From Oreohelix idahoensis (lineage: Eukaryota; Mollusca; Gastropoda; Stylommatophora; Oreohelicidae): a DNA stretch of 64,000 nt. Where the stretch lies: contig JAMPIV010009918.1 of assembly GCA_024509875.1 (NCBI GenBank), positions 49,759-113,758 of the forward strand, given 5' to 3'. This document shows, one piece after another, positions 12,974 through 27,870 of the stretch. The notes beneath the pieces were generated by a model. It ran no database searches and had not been told where the DNA came from. It saw only the letters and a program-made list of their open reading frames with translations. Positions within the stretch are counted from its first letter, which is position 1. The number at the start of each line of letters is the position of its first letter. The position numbers and the translations under genes are program-made.

Positions 12974-13198
12974 TATGTAGTCAATAGACTGTCCAACTCC
13001 TCTAAATCTGTTGTAGAAGATAGGCTGAGAGAGAGAGAGAGAAGATTCTTGATTTCAGAGACAGCCTCTATTGATTTCTACCATCTCACTCGTGGAACTC
13101 TATTTCTATTATCATCTCACACTGTGGCTATCACTCATTCAAATCTATTCAGAAGGGACCAACCCAAGTCTTAATTTCCCTATCAAAAATCTATGACA
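11206..13198. mobile_element. Solo LTR, family S (copy 1)
   Basis: It starts TGTAGCAGAGAG and ends CTATGACA. The sequence is homologous, in inverted orientation, to the better-bounded solo LTR at 24000-26495. Both ends and several interior blocks match, for example GTATTTTTCGCA.TC.TTCG near 11300 and the region around 13030-13190. The flanking pentamers ATTTC (11201-11205) and ATCTC (13199-13203) differ at one base and may be an aged target duplication. No internal retroelement region is attached. Which strand is sense is unknown. Confidence 0.65.
12913..12969. repeat. (TA)n microsatellite inside solo LTR copy 1
   Basis: Pure dinucleotide run. The homologous place in the other solo LTR (about 24215-24230) has only a short TA run, so the expansion is copy-specific. 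Confidence 0.95.
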
Positions 13199-13203
13199 AT
13201 CTC

Positions 13204-13789
13204 AAGAAAAAGAGGCGTGGATAAAAGTATGAGTAATGCAGTCTGTCAAATGTTTGACTTTGCGAACAAATCATAGAACTACGGCGTGGTCACGGAAGAC
13301 TGTCGGATACAGCTGGCTTTATTTCCATTATACGTCACATAGGTAAATTTCTACACTCTGATGAGGTTGGGGGCCTTTTCTGTTACGGGATCTCAGGGCA
13401 GAAGCTAAGATCGTGGGGAAACAGAACTCTTTCCATAATTCACTAGTTAACACTGTCCAGTGGAAAGCATTCGCATTCTCTTCTTCTTGTCACTATCTCG
13501 GATAGGTCTCTATTCTTTCTTAACGAGCCAATTTCTGGAGACCTTCTACCTAATATCTCATAGGCTATTCCTGGCGAAAACTACTGTCGTAGTTGCCCCA
13601 ATACACACCACACGACACTCTGCCTCTCTTGTTGTCCTTCATATCTTTCCTGTTCTCACGACATATTCCAGCTTTCTTCTTCTCACAACAGGCCCAAAGA
13701 TAGACACGACGAGAAGGAGACAATCAAGTCATATACTGTGTTTTCACCAAAGAATACCAAGCACATAAGCAGAATAAAGTGGGAGGGTG
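13204..13789. other. No gene recognised
   Basis: Mixed-composition DNA between the solo LTR and a dispersed repeat. An open frame of 102 codons at 13460-13768 (+) has no recognisable motif and is probably chance. Confidence 0.3.
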
Positions 13790-14000
13790 AATCATCATAT
13801 TCGCGCTCCCCATCTGGTCCCCTCGCAGGGAGCCGGCACCAAGCCACTCACAAGCTCCGGCAGCGGTCGTTTATGTGGCAATGTGTTTGAAGTGATGAGG
13901 CAACCAGTCACACGCACAACCTTATATTAGACACGCCTATGTATGTGGTAGTCTTGTTTTTTTCCCTTGTCTCATCCGAGACCCCCGGGAACTATAAGGG
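13790..14000 (-). repeat. Dispersed repeat D, copy 1
   Basis: The minus strand reads in order GATGAGACAAGG, GTCTAATATAAGGTTGTGCG, TGGTTGCCTCATCA, ATTGCCACATAAACGACCGCTGC and GCTTGTGAGTGGCTTGGTGC. The same block order is seen at 18.1-18.3 kb (+), 23.46-23.60 kb (-) and 35.39-35.55 kb (+). Its outer end carries GTCTCATCCGAGACCCCCGGGAAC, the same motif that is tandemly repeated at 23.6-24.0 kb. Element class unknown. Confidence 0.6.
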
Positions 14001-14149
14001 GGAAAATAAATATGAATACCCAGATTATATTCATTATCAATAAATTTTTTTTATACCTAAGGTAAAGAGGACTGTCTTGACAGCATACAACGTACTCAGT
14101 GTGTATGTTCCCCACGTCAAAGCTTGTCACGCCTTTAGTTTCTCTTCCT

Positions 14150-14150
<1 letters not shown>

Positions 14151-14200
<50 letters not shown>

Positions 14201-14204
14201 CCCC
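14151..14204. repeat. Poly-C run
   Basis: A run of 47 C, then T and 6 more C. Its length in a consensus is unreliable. Proline or glycine runs in open frames here are artefacts. Confidence 0.95.
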
Positions 14205-14774
14205 TTAAAAAAAATTTGGTTCTACATAAATCAAACTTTCTGCAGCTTCTATATTTTCTCCCAGGGAAAACCCATTTTTTCCCCTCACTGACAGTTACCT
14301 GATCTAGAAGAACTGGTCGATATCGAGTGACAGAGAGAGAGAGAGACATGGAGAGAAAGAGAGTTAGACAAGAGAAGGGAAGAGAGACGAGAAGGAAATG
14401 TTAAGGCAGATCGCTGAAAGTCTGCCTTTTTTCTTTTTCTCCCAGGTCGAGCAAAACCAGGGCGTCTGGCAACTCTATTAAGGAACACAGACGAAAGCAA
14501 TTATTTATAAACCGACGAAATATACCACAAATGTGAAAGCCACCACTACACGACTGAGTGCAAGAGACTTTGGTTCTTGGAACGTTTATCGCCTTTTTTT
14601 TTTTAAACGTAAGAGGTAATAAAAAGTGAGTTTGGGAGATTAACCACATAACATAATAAAGGTGGGAGTTTCACATAATTGTGTTTATTAACATCGTCTA
14701 CCACACATATACCTCAGTGTCAAGACACGGTACATCTTGAACATTCTTTAAAAACATAACTAGACAGCCAGTCC
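14205..14774. other. No gene recognised; purine-rich GA tract
   Basis: Contains a (GA)n-like stretch at about 14325-14400 and a short poly-T at 14596-14605. No coding or structural feature can be supported. Confidence 0.35.
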
Positions 14775-15035
14775 GCTCTGACGCGGCTAACGAATTCTAA
14801 GTAGAAGGGAAACGTAGTCCCCTAACAGATACTCCCCGTTGGGGAATGAAGTGTTGGATATATTATGCCCCGCTGTTATGAGGTGGGATCGAGCATTTCC
14901 TTTCGTCGCTCCTTTTACCTTCCCTAACTCAAGATCAGTCAGGTACCCATTTACAGCTGTGTAGACTGGATCGTGGCGCTGCCAGGTTTCGAGCCCGGTA
15001 ACTCTGCCGCGAGAGGCAAGCGATCTAACCACCCT
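14775..15035 (-). mobile_element. tRNA-derived SINE (second family)
   Basis: The minus strand begins near 15035 with GGGTGGTTAGATCGCTTGCC (A-box-like) and a B-box-like GGGCTCGAAACCTGG. A body follows containing CAGCTGTAAATGGGTACCTG, a block I remember from widespread invertebrate SINEs. The head and body are convincing. The 3' end near 14775 and the target duplication are not resolved. The poly-A at 15042-15056 lies at the head side and is flanking sequence, not the tail. Confidence 0.6.
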
Positions 15036-15390
15036 GAATTTAAAAAAAAAAAAAAAACTTAGATGGTACCTTAAAAAAACCTAGATACGCCTAGATTTTC
15101 AATTTGTGGCACTTTGTGGCGATTTGTGCTACTTTAGGCCGTTTTTAGGCTATTTTTGGGGCTACTTTGGGCGAAAAGCCGAAAACCGAAAGTTGATCTA
15201 CGTGACGTTTTTCAACTGATGAGTTGAAATAACACCTAGACGGGACACACACAAAAAAAAAACCTAGATTTCGGTGAATCCACCTAGAAGTGGCAACGCT
15301 GGTGGCAACTGAGGTCGTCTGCGCACATCACTGGTATTCTCTCGCATACCCCTACCAAATGTCACATGGGTTCTTAAATTATGGGATTCG

Positions 15391-15620
15391 CTGCCCCATG
15401 AGATGTGAGTCTGGAAGGTTGCAGTAATAACCGTTCAATGTCACGACTTCTATACACTGCAATCAGCTATCTGTGTACTGACAGCATTCTTCTTTTTTGT
15501 ATCCTACTTAGTTTTCTGTCATTTATGTTACTACGCCAAGTGACAACTCTAGCACAAATCTCTAGCTCAATCTCTGAAAATTTGTCGCAATTGCTTTCTA
15601 ACTGGATAACGTCCTACAGT
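15391..15620 (+). repeat. Dispersed repeat R1, copy 1
   Basis: Direct-orientation match to 26845-27060, sharing GTCACGACTTCTATAC, AATCAGCTATCTG and TTTTGTATCCTA.TTAGT. Function and class unknown. The 350 bp to its left (15036-15390) contain A-runs and the phrase CACCTAGAAGTGGCAACGCT, which resembles a hAT end, but no partner end was found. Confidence 0.5.
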
Positions 15621-15680
15621 TTAAAATCAAACTAACGGTCATCTCATTATGGTAATTTATTAAAGTTTTATTACTTACTT

Positions 15681-15882
15681 CAGAGGTTTTCAAACTGTGC
15701 GTCGCGGCTCCCAGGGGCGTCGCGGCCCTCGGCTAAGGGCGTCGCGGTGGCTTGGGAAAGTCATTAATATTCTTTTTGGGTACAATTGCTAGTATATAAA
15801 ATATATAGTATAGAGAGGAGCCGCGGTGATTTATGCACAGGTCAAGGGAGCCGCGGACCAAAAAAAAGTTTTAAAACCTCTG
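15681..15882. mobile_element. hAT-type MITE
   Basis: 202 bp with imperfect terminal inverted repeats CAGAGGTTTTCAAAC and GTTTTAAAACCTCTG. The flanking 8-mers ACTTACTT (15673-15680) and ACTTACTA (15883-15890) match at 7 of 8, as expected for a hAT target duplication. The interior is GC-rich with repeated GTCGCGG and CCGCGG. There is no coding capacity. It appears to have inserted into the TAAG-repeat tail of the adjacent LINE1. Confidence 0.85.
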
Positions 15883-18062
15883 ACTTACTATACTTACTCA
15901 TTCGTTCCCCTTCTACCGTGAGGTGTAGAGGTTTGGAAGAGAGAGCGCCAGACTATCCTATCGGTTGTCTTCCTCCTGGCCTGGTTCCATTCTAGTCCTC
16001 GGTCCTTCAAAGATTGTCTAATGTTGTCCTCCCAGCGGACTCTGGGTCGTCCTCGGGGTCTGGATCCTTGGCTCTTTGTTTCCCATGCTTGTCGTGGTAG
16101 CCGATCTTCTCCCATTCTGCAGACATGGCCAAACCATCTTAGTTGGTACTGTTCTACTTTGGTCTACAGGGGGTGGGATTTTAGGCCTTGACGTATCGTC
16201 TGGTTGCGGACCATGTCTCTTCTTGTTACTTCAACCACCTTCCTCAGATACCTCATTTCTGAGGTTTGGATCTGGATTTTGTGGGTTGTGGTCACTGCCC
16301 ATGACTCGCATCCATATGTCAAGACTGGGACATAGGTGGAGCGGTATCCAGCCATCTTCGTCTTCTTACCAACCTCTCTCGTGCTGAGGAATCCTCGATT
16401 TATGGCCTGAAAAAGTCTCCCAGCTGCTGCTTTTCGAGTGGCCAACTCTTCTTTGATGCTCCCTTTCGGTCTATAATAGCTCCGAGATATTTAAAGTGCT
16501 CGACCTGCTCCAGGACCTGTTCTCCCAGCTTAATCTGATGTCTTCTTTCTTCTCGTGATATCACCATGGATTTTATTTTAGAGCTGCTTATGACCATCCC
16601 TCTCTTCTCCAGCTCTTCCTTCCAGACTTGCAGGTTGGATTGGAGATGTGCCTCTGATTTAGCAATCAGGGCAACATCATCAGCAAATGCCAGCTCTGAA
16701 ATACAGACCTGTCTCATCTTCCAGTACCCCACTGAATACTTTCTTGTTCTCTCCTTACATGCCTTGATAACATCGTCCATGAGGAGTATGAAAAGATAAG
16801 GTGACAGGATATCACCTTGTCTTACACCAGTGGTGGTCCTGAACTCTTCTGACTTATGGTTTGCTGTCCTCACATAATTTCTGCTAGACTTGTAGAAGCT
16901 CGGTATAGCACGAATCAGAGGTGCTGGAATGTTCTTCCTTGCCAAACAGTCCCAACGTTTGCTCCAGGGGACCCTGTCAAACGCCTTTTCCAGATCTATG
17001 AAACAAAGATGGATCTCACTCTTATACTCAAGGGCCTTTTCACTCAGCTGTCTGAGTGTGAAGATTAGGTCTTGAGTACTTCGGTTTGCTCGGAATCCGC
17101 ACTGGACCTCATCCAATTGTGGCCCAGCTAGGCGTCGGAGTCTCTGCTCTAGGATTCTAGAGTATATTTTACCAGGGACACTGAGAAGGGATATGCCTCT
17201 GTGATTTCCATATTGTCGATTGTCACCCTTTTTTAAAATTGGTGTTATGATGGCAATCTCCCAATCCTTTGGTATGGCTTTGTTGCACCAAGCTGCCTGT
17301 AGGACCCTTAAGAGTAATAGGTCGCCTGATGCTCCCATGTACTTAATCATTTCTGGTGTTATACCATCATGCCCTGCTGCTTTGACTATCTAGATTTTCT
17401 CCAGTGCTGCCTTCAGTTCTTCCATCTTTATGCCATCTTCACCATCATTGGTTTTCTCTTCTGTGCTAGTGGTTATCATTTCTGATGCTTGACCTTGCTC
17501 ACCATTAAGGAGTTCTGAGAAATATTCTTTCCATCTTTCCATTACTTCCTTCGGGGCAGTAAGCAATTTGCCTTGCTTGTCCTTTATACATTTGAAAGAG
17601 CATTGTCTTTCCTTCCTCGTGTTCTTTAGGGTCTTATAGAACAATTTCTCGTTTTCTTCCGCATCTTTTTCTAGCTTTTCTCCAAATTCTTCCCAGGACT
17701 TCTGTTTTGCTGCTAGCACCTTGTTCTTTGCTTCTGTTCTGAGTGTCACATATTCTCTATATTTCTCTATTTGTCCTGCTGTGTTTTTAGCTCCAAAGTA
17801 TTGTTTCCATGTCATTTTCTTCTCTCTTATTTTCTCTTTGACTTCCTGTCCACCAAGGTGTCCTCTTTCTCTTGTTCCCAAGTCGGACTTCACCACATGC
17901 TTCTGCAGCAGCTATCTTTATATGTCCTTGAATTTAAGCCAGAGGGTTTCCAAGTCATCAGAATGTTCTTCTGTGTTTCTCACCGCTGTAGCAATAAGCC
18001 CCTGATCTGGTCTTAATTTCTGGCTCTCTCAGCTTGTAGGTCTTTATGCTCATTCCTCCCTT
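15883..18062 (-). mobile_element. LINE1-type non-LTR element, copy a (5'-truncated)
   Basis: Minus-strand LINE with RT and C-terminal domain, ending in a (TAAG)n tail at 15883-15901. The same family occurs at 31323-34057 and as a short tail at 27857-28751. The local name LINE1 is mine and does not mean mammalian L1. The endonuclease part is missing, and the 5' end falls near 18062 next to a TTTATTTATTTA stretch. Confidence 0.85.
15894..17896 (-). pseudogene. Reverse transcriptase of LINE1 copy a, broken
   Basis: The N-terminal part (17896-17390) is a lysine- and glutamate-rich linker ending in a TAG stop. RT follows at 17350-16400, with RGISLLSVPGKIYSRILEQR, FIDLEKAFDRVPW (motif A), GVRQGDILSPYLF, and the catalytic box FADD within ELAFADDVALIAKSE. 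The C-terminal domain, with a RWFGHVCRMGED-type motif and GRPRVRWEDN, is in other frames at 16445-15894. At least one stop and two frameshifts break the gene. The product would reverse-transcribe the element RNA by target-primed synthesis. I cannot assign the clade securely. Confidence 0.85.
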
Positions 18063-18290
18063 TCGTTTAAGTTTTATTTATTTATTTATTTTGTATGCCA
18101 GGAACTACCCATATAATTTCCGGAGAACTCTGCACAAAGAAAGAACATTTCTGCTGTACCCTCAGGCATGTCGTACAAGGCATAATGCGACTAATATGAA
18201 GTTGTACATGGGGATGGCAACCACTCCACATGAAACAAACTGCCACAGACATCACTGCTGCAAGAGCATGTGGAAGCTTGGTGCATTATC
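18063..18290 (+). repeat. Dispersed repeat D, copy 2
   Basis: Contains CACAAAGAAAGAACAT, GCATGTCGTACAAGG, GCGACTAATATGAAGTTGTAC, then CACTGCTGCAAGAGCATGTG and GCTTGGTGCA. The order is the same as at 35.39-35.55 kb and inverted relative to 13.8 and 23.5 kb. A 23-bp minisatellite starts about 40 bp beyond its inner end. Confidence 0.6.
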
Positions 18291-18329
18291 CCGCACGAGA
18301 ATACGCTGCTGTGGTGGCGCCCATCGTCC

Positions 18330-18595
18330 ATAACCAGCGTACCCCATGCTCCGTAACCAGCGTACCCCATGCTCCGTAACCAGCGTGCCCCATGCTCCGT
18401 AACCAGCGTACCCCAGCTCCGTAACCAGCGTACCCCATGCTCCGTAACCAGCGTACCCCATGCTCCGTAACCAGCGTACCCCATGCTCCGTAACCAGCGT
18501 ACCCCATGCTCCGTAACCAGCGTGCCCCATGCTCCGCAACTAGCGTACCCCATGCCCCATAACAAGCGTACCCCATGCTCCGTAACCAGTGCAAA
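18330..18595. repeat. 23-bp minisatellite, about 12 units
   Basis: Unit CCGTAACCAGCGTACCCCATGCT written as 5' CCGTAACCAGCG and 3' TACCCCATGCT. Variants are CGTGCCCC, a 21-bp unit lacking TG, and decayed units at the right edge (CGCAACTAG, CATAACAAG). Because three units make 69 bp, all frames stay open on the minus strand. The resulting 218-codon frame is an artefact. Confidence 0.95.
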
Positions 18596-18810
18596 GGAAC
18601 ACGATGTTGATGCTGGGAATTTGATAGAAATAAAAGACTGGTAGTAGTAACATTTTAATGAAGTCTGGACTGGTTCACTGATCATTCTGGGAAAGGATGT
18701 GAGTTGTGAACATTTAAGCGGAGGAAGTGAGATGCCTTTAAGGCAGGGGTCGGCAACCAGTCGATCATGTTCTGTCGGCAGATCACATGGGGAAAATCGG
18801 TACATCTTTT

Positions 18811-18905
18811 GGCACTCGTAGCAAATAAAGTAGTAGAAACTAGACAACAGATTCTGTTGTTTGTATGTTGTCTAGTTTCCTTCTTCTTTACGTCCTACGA
18901 GTGCC
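18811..18905. repeat. Fold-back inverted repeat
   Basis: Left arm GGCACTCGTAG plus GAAACTAGACAAC, right arm GTTGTCTAGTTTC plus CTACGAGTGCC, separated by about 16 bp. It would form a long hairpin. The left arm is also found inside the inverted-repeat element at 34.24-34.50 kb. A hAT-like end CAGGGGTCGGCAACC lies just upstream (about 18751) and recurs near 27110. Confidence 0.8.
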
Positions 18906-19258
18906 TGCTATTGCCTGTTTATGTGTATTACTTTGATGTTCACCGGCAAAAAAGTTTAAGATTCCCTGTATTATCAGGTAGACCTGACAGGTCTGTAAGC
19001 TACGGTCAGACCCATTAAGCAAAATCGACTTCACATATTATTCGGACAAAATGTGAGGTCTGCCGTGTATCCTTGACACCACCGGACGACCAGGTGGTTC
19101 ATTCAGAGTTCACTAGGCCGCCATCTTCTCCGGTAGCTCTAATTTTAACACACATTATTACTCAGCCTTACGCGGAGTGCTGCCCTCCCCTCCCCCGCCT
19201 CAAATCTCACACTCGAACTTTTTTTTCTTTTCCTCTTTCGATACATAAATCTTTCGCC
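18906..19258. other. No gene recognised
   Basis: Unique-looking sequence before the satellite. Nothing can be assigned. Confidence 0.3.
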
Positions 19259-23455
<4,197 letters not shown>

Positions 23456-23600
23456 GACTCGCCATCATTCACACGCTCTTGTATTAGTGGTTTACTTAGC
23501 TATTTGTTTTATGTAATGAGGTTGTCAGCCGCATGCACAACCTCCTATTAGTCGCATTGTACGACATGCATGAGAGAGCAGTAGTTCTATTCTTTCTTTG
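23456..23600 (-). repeat. Dispersed repeat D, copy 3
   Basis: The minus strand reads ACAAAGAAAGAATAG, GCATGTCGTACAATGCGACTA, GGTTGTGCATGCGGCTGACA, then ACAAGAGCGTGTGAATGATGG. Its inner end abuts the 70-bp satellite and its outer end abuts the C-rich minisatellite. Confidence 0.65.
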
Positions 23601-23999
23601 TCTCATCACAGGACATCCCCGGGAACGCCACGCGATAATCTTGTCTCATCACAGAACCCCCCCCCCCCGGAACGCCACAGGGTAATCTTGTCTCATCCCA
23701 GGCCCCCCCCCCCCCGGAACGCCACAGGGTAATCTTGTCTCATCACAGGACCCCCCCCCCCTGGAACGCCACAGGGTAATCTTGTCTCATCACAGGACCC
23801 CCGGAAACGCCCCGGGGTAATCTTGTCTCATCACAGGACCCCCGGAAACGCCACGGGGTAATCTTGTCTCATCACAGGACCCCCCCCCCCCGGGAACGCC
23901 ACAGGATAATCTTGTCTCATCACACCCCCCCCCCCCCCCGGAATGCCACGGGGTAATCTTGTCTCATCACAGGACCCCCCGGGAACGCCACGGGGTAAT
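23601..23999. repeat. C-rich minisatellite, first half (about 9 units)
   Basis: Unit: GGAACGCCACGGGGTAATCT, TGTCTCATCACAGGA, then a C run of 5 to 15. The array continues after the solo LTR at 26496-26752 (about 6 more units), so the LTR inserted into it. The single-copy version of the unit is the outer end of dispersed repeat D copy 1 (about 13970). C-run lengths in the consensus may be unreliable. Confidence 0.9.
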
Positions 24000-26495
24000 T
24001 GTCGTAGATTTTTGATAGGAGAATTAAGATTAGGGTTGGTCCCTTCTGAATAGATTGGAATAAGTGATAGTCACAGTGGGAGATGATAATAGAAATAGAT
24101 TTCCACGAGTGAGATGGTAGAATGTGATAGAGGCTGTCTCTGAGATCGAGAAATCTTCTCTCTCTCTGCCTATCTTCTACGACAGATTTAGAGGAGTCAG
24201 ACAGTCTAAACACATATATATATATTAATATATCTCTATCCACTCACGTGCACGCACATTCAAGTGACGACAGTTAAACACACAGACGTGGGAAAACTAT
24301 AACACTGATTATATAGATATTTTGGAACGAAACTGACCGACACGCTGGAATAATTATTGAGTAGTTTAATAATCATAACAAACTTCTCTCACAACATATA
24401 AAAATTACATCAAAGCATATACAAATAGTCATAAAAATCAAGGAATTGCTACAAGAAATGAAAGACCCGTTGGTGGGATCCTTCCCCTCGATGTATAGCT
24501 CACAGTCCCGTTAGAAGACAGGGATAGCCCCAAAGAGACACAGATACATATGATTTTGTCTAATATTTTCCCCTTTTAAGGTATGGACCGGCTTGATATT
24601 TCTGCTCTATTTTAAGGAAAATATGGTTAGCAATACTTGCATAGAGAAAGTTAAGACAGCAAAATGAGTGCCAAAATACAATAATAATGAATCACTCAGA
24701 CCTGCACTCACTCTATTCATTCAGCCGCGGCCACGTGCTCTCTTGCATACTTACAGCTTTGTTCGCAGCATCTGGAACATAATTCTTAGGGACATTCACG
24801 TACAGACTCGTCAAATGCAGTCTTGACCAAGAAATCCCCAGTTCCAAAAAGACGGGTTGAAATTCTCTGCTTCAGGGAACGATTCCTTGGGTGTTCTTAT
24901 TTTTTCGAATGTCTAAGTCACATTAAAAAATTGTCCAGGCACGAACATTAACAACGAGCACAGTGTCACTAGGTTAGGTATTCTAGAAATGAGGAATGTC
25001 AGGTCGGTGTCTTCTTTCCGGATAGGACTATATTTGGTCACCACATCACTAGTCAAAACTCCGTCGGAATGTTACTGACGTTAATATGTTACTTGCCACA
25101 TAGGCTAAAAATGTACTTGAGTTGTTTCTCAGGAAGAATTAAATATGGTGCGATAGGCCTGTTACTTCATTTAACCTATAGGGTACTTGTAAAGATTATG
25201 CCCCCAGGCTTTTTTCAAGGAAAATGTATTAGTTCTTCAAGATATCACTCATCCGTACTTAACGCTAGCAAAGTTTTGGGTTAACCCCAGTATTCACTGA
25301 ATAGAGGAAAAACACATATAAAATAATTATACAAGCTAGGGACTCGTTATAACTTACATTTTTAAACTGCAAGCGTACAGCTTGACTTATCATTTAAACT
25401 TTCCCGTGAAATAAGTTATATAAAAAATCAATCAACATGAATTAGGAATACCTACGTATTCCGTCAACACTCAAAAGGCATCTAGCATTTATAAGTTAGT
25501 AGAAAAATTATTCTCGTCTGATTATTTAGCAGTAAAATTAAATTCCTTAATAGCCGACTGAGTTTAAGCTAGAAATTATAATTTCTGTTATCCACTGTAA
25601 CTCGTCACTATAAAATAATACAGACTATATAAATTAAGCACTCTGCACCAAATCTAACTAGTGAAATATGAAATAAGCGATTATCACTTTAAACACTTCA
25701 CAAAATATTAGATACTTAATATAATATATTTACCTCAACACAGAACTACAGGTAATCGCACACTTTAGAATTATACGCTGATATATTTATTTGAAGTCTA
25801 GAGCTCGGTAAATTTCCGAACAAACTAGGGCTTCGCTATACAGCTTATTCTATTTACGAACAACCTGTCTACTGCGAATTTGGAGAATGAATGAAAATCT
25901 AGTTTCAAACTCCGGTAAATATCTTAAACCAGGACAAAGGGGTCCCAACTTATTTCGCAAAACGAAATAATCTCCCCTTCTCATTCTTAAACACCTTACA
26001 TAAACTAGAAGACTACCATGAACTGACACTCGTGCGTTTTCACACCTCACGCTGACCAGGGCCAACAGTGAGTGCCTTGTCAGCTGGGATTTCCAGACAA
26101 ATGTCTCAAACTGCGCCGAGGAGATGTCAGTTATCGCGCCTCACCTGAGCGCTCAGCCGATGCAACTCGTTGTGGCAGTTGAAAATGCAGACAAAATGTC
26201 GCCTATAGGTCTGGCGAAAGCGAATATTCACAGTTTCGTCCACTGACACCTAATGCGATAGAATGCATTTTAACGCTCTCTCTCACGTACAGAGACTGAC
26301 ACGTTATGTCATAAATGCGTTTACCAGTATGAGAAAGAAAACGGTAAAGTTGAGAATGGGGAAGAAAATATTTTTTCGCAAACGAATGAGTGCGAAAAAT
26401 ACAGGAAAGGGGTAAAGAGTGATAATAAAATAGAGGACACGGGTGAAGAAAAGAAGAGTATATAGAGAATTTAATGATCATAACTCTCTGTGACA
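24000..26495. mobile_element. Solo LTR, family S (copy 2), with target duplication
   Basis: 2496 bp, starting TGTCGTAG and ending CTGTGACA, so it has the TG...CA ends and short inverted termini of an LTR. The pentamer GTAAT flanks it at 23995-23999 and 26496-26500. Removing the LTR and one GTAAT restores the minisatellite unit. It is inverted relative to the copy at 11206-13198. The interior is AT-rich with no long frame. No pol sequence is attached, so it is a solo LTR made by LTR-LTR recombination. Its parent family is not present in the window. Confidence 0.85.
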
Positions 26496-26752
26496 GTAAT
26501 CTTGTCTCATCACAGCCCCCCCCCCCCGGAACGCCACAGGGTAATCTTGTCTCATCACAGGACCGCCACGGGGTAATCTTGTCTCATCACAGGACCCCCC
26601 GGGGGAACGCCACGAGGTAATCTTGTCTCATCACAGGACCCCCCAGGGGGAACGCTATGGGGTAATCTTGTCTCATCACAGGACCCCCGGGAACGCCACA
26701 GGGTAATCTTGTCTCATCACAGGACCCCCCGGAAACGCCACGGGGTAATCTT
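26496..26752. repeat. C-rich minisatellite, second half (about 6 units)
   Basis: Same unit as at 23601-23999, with one shortened unit (ACCGCCACGG) and two with GGGGGAACGC. The first copy of GTAAT is the right target duplication of the solo LTR. Confidence 0.9.
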
Positions 26753-27150
26753 CATTTGATCAAATATTATTCTCCATATTATCATTAATTTTCTGACGAA
26801 TATTTATTTCCAGCCGTAACCTTGTGAAACATCAAATTTTCTATAACCAGCAGCCTGTAGTCTGGGAATGTTGCGGTAATAAGTGTTCCACGTCACGACT
26901 TCTATACTCTGTAATCAGCTATCTGCGCACTGCCATAATTATCCTCTTTTGTATCCTATTTAGTCTTCCTTCATTTTTCACCGCGCCACGTGATAACTTT
27001 ATCAAAAATCTATAGAAGTACGACAAATGTGAATTATAACACAGGCAGAAGCGAAGCGACCGGGGTGAAACGACTGTCACGAGGAAATGAGACGCCTTAA
27101 GGTAGGGGTCGGCAACCAGTCGATCGTGTTCTACCGGCAGAGCACAACAG
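26753..27150 (+). repeat. Dispersed repeat R1, copy 2, with hAT-like end
   Basis: Matches 15391-15620 in its left part and 18.72-18.80 kb in its right part (GAGGAAATGAGACGCCTTAA, GGGGTCGGCAACCAGTCGAT). It may be one element of which the two left-hand copies are different fragments. Confidence 0.45.
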
Positions 27151-27844
27151 ACAGTATACACCATTATTTTATGAAAGTACATCTCCTGGGCTGCATTAAG
27201 GCACGGTGTCGTACAGTTGCACTGGGCGGGGCATCAACTGTCGCACTGCAACACAATGATGGGGATGGCCTATGGAATGCTGTCAAGAAGATCTCCAGAA
27301 ATTGGCTCGTTACGAAAGAAAGGAGGGCCTAGTGGAGATGCGACCAAGAAGAAGAGAATGTGAATGCTCTCCACTAGATCGTGTTTTCTAATAAATCCAT
27401 AAAGAAAGAGCTCTCTTCTTCTTCCTTGTTCATCCTGAAAAGGACGTTGGTTGCGTTGTGTCCGTTTACAGCGAAGCTGCGATATTTGCGCCTTTCGGCC
27501 GACACATCCGACTTCCTCACGGCATTTTTTGGGACCGGGTTTGCCTTCCCTCTTCGATCCCTACTCACTAAGCCAGACTCGAAAGAGCTCTCAACCTCCC
27601 AAATGAAGGATTCTGTCTACATATAAATCCTTAACATAGACAGCACGAGTGATACATTAAATAACTACGTAATGACCAGCCCTGCGATACCGATTGTTAG
27701 TTAAATATATACACATATAGGTTTAGTAGGAAGTGAAAAGGATGATTTTGACAGACAATTCACAGATGAAATGTAAAAATGTAGCTAATTAAATATGATA
27801 GTGAAACTGGATAAGTAGTGAAATGATGATGGGATATATTAAGT
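27151..27844. other. No gene recognised
   Basis: No motif identified. The 81-codon plus frame 27381-27626 and the overlapping 64-codon minus frame have no support. Confidence 0.3.
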
Positions 27845-27870
27845 GTTACCACACTGCTACCTCTACACCT

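Noticed and set aside
14099..14349. Proline-rich and glycine-rich frames
   Set aside because: They are the two strands of a 47-nt C run.
18191..18847. 218-codon minus-strand frame with repeated WGTLVTEHG
   Set aside because: Produced by the 23-bp minisatellite, where three units preserve all frames. No independent domain.
27381..27626. 81-codon frame with a 64-codon antisense partner
   Set aside because: No recognisable domain and no regulatory context; treated as chance.
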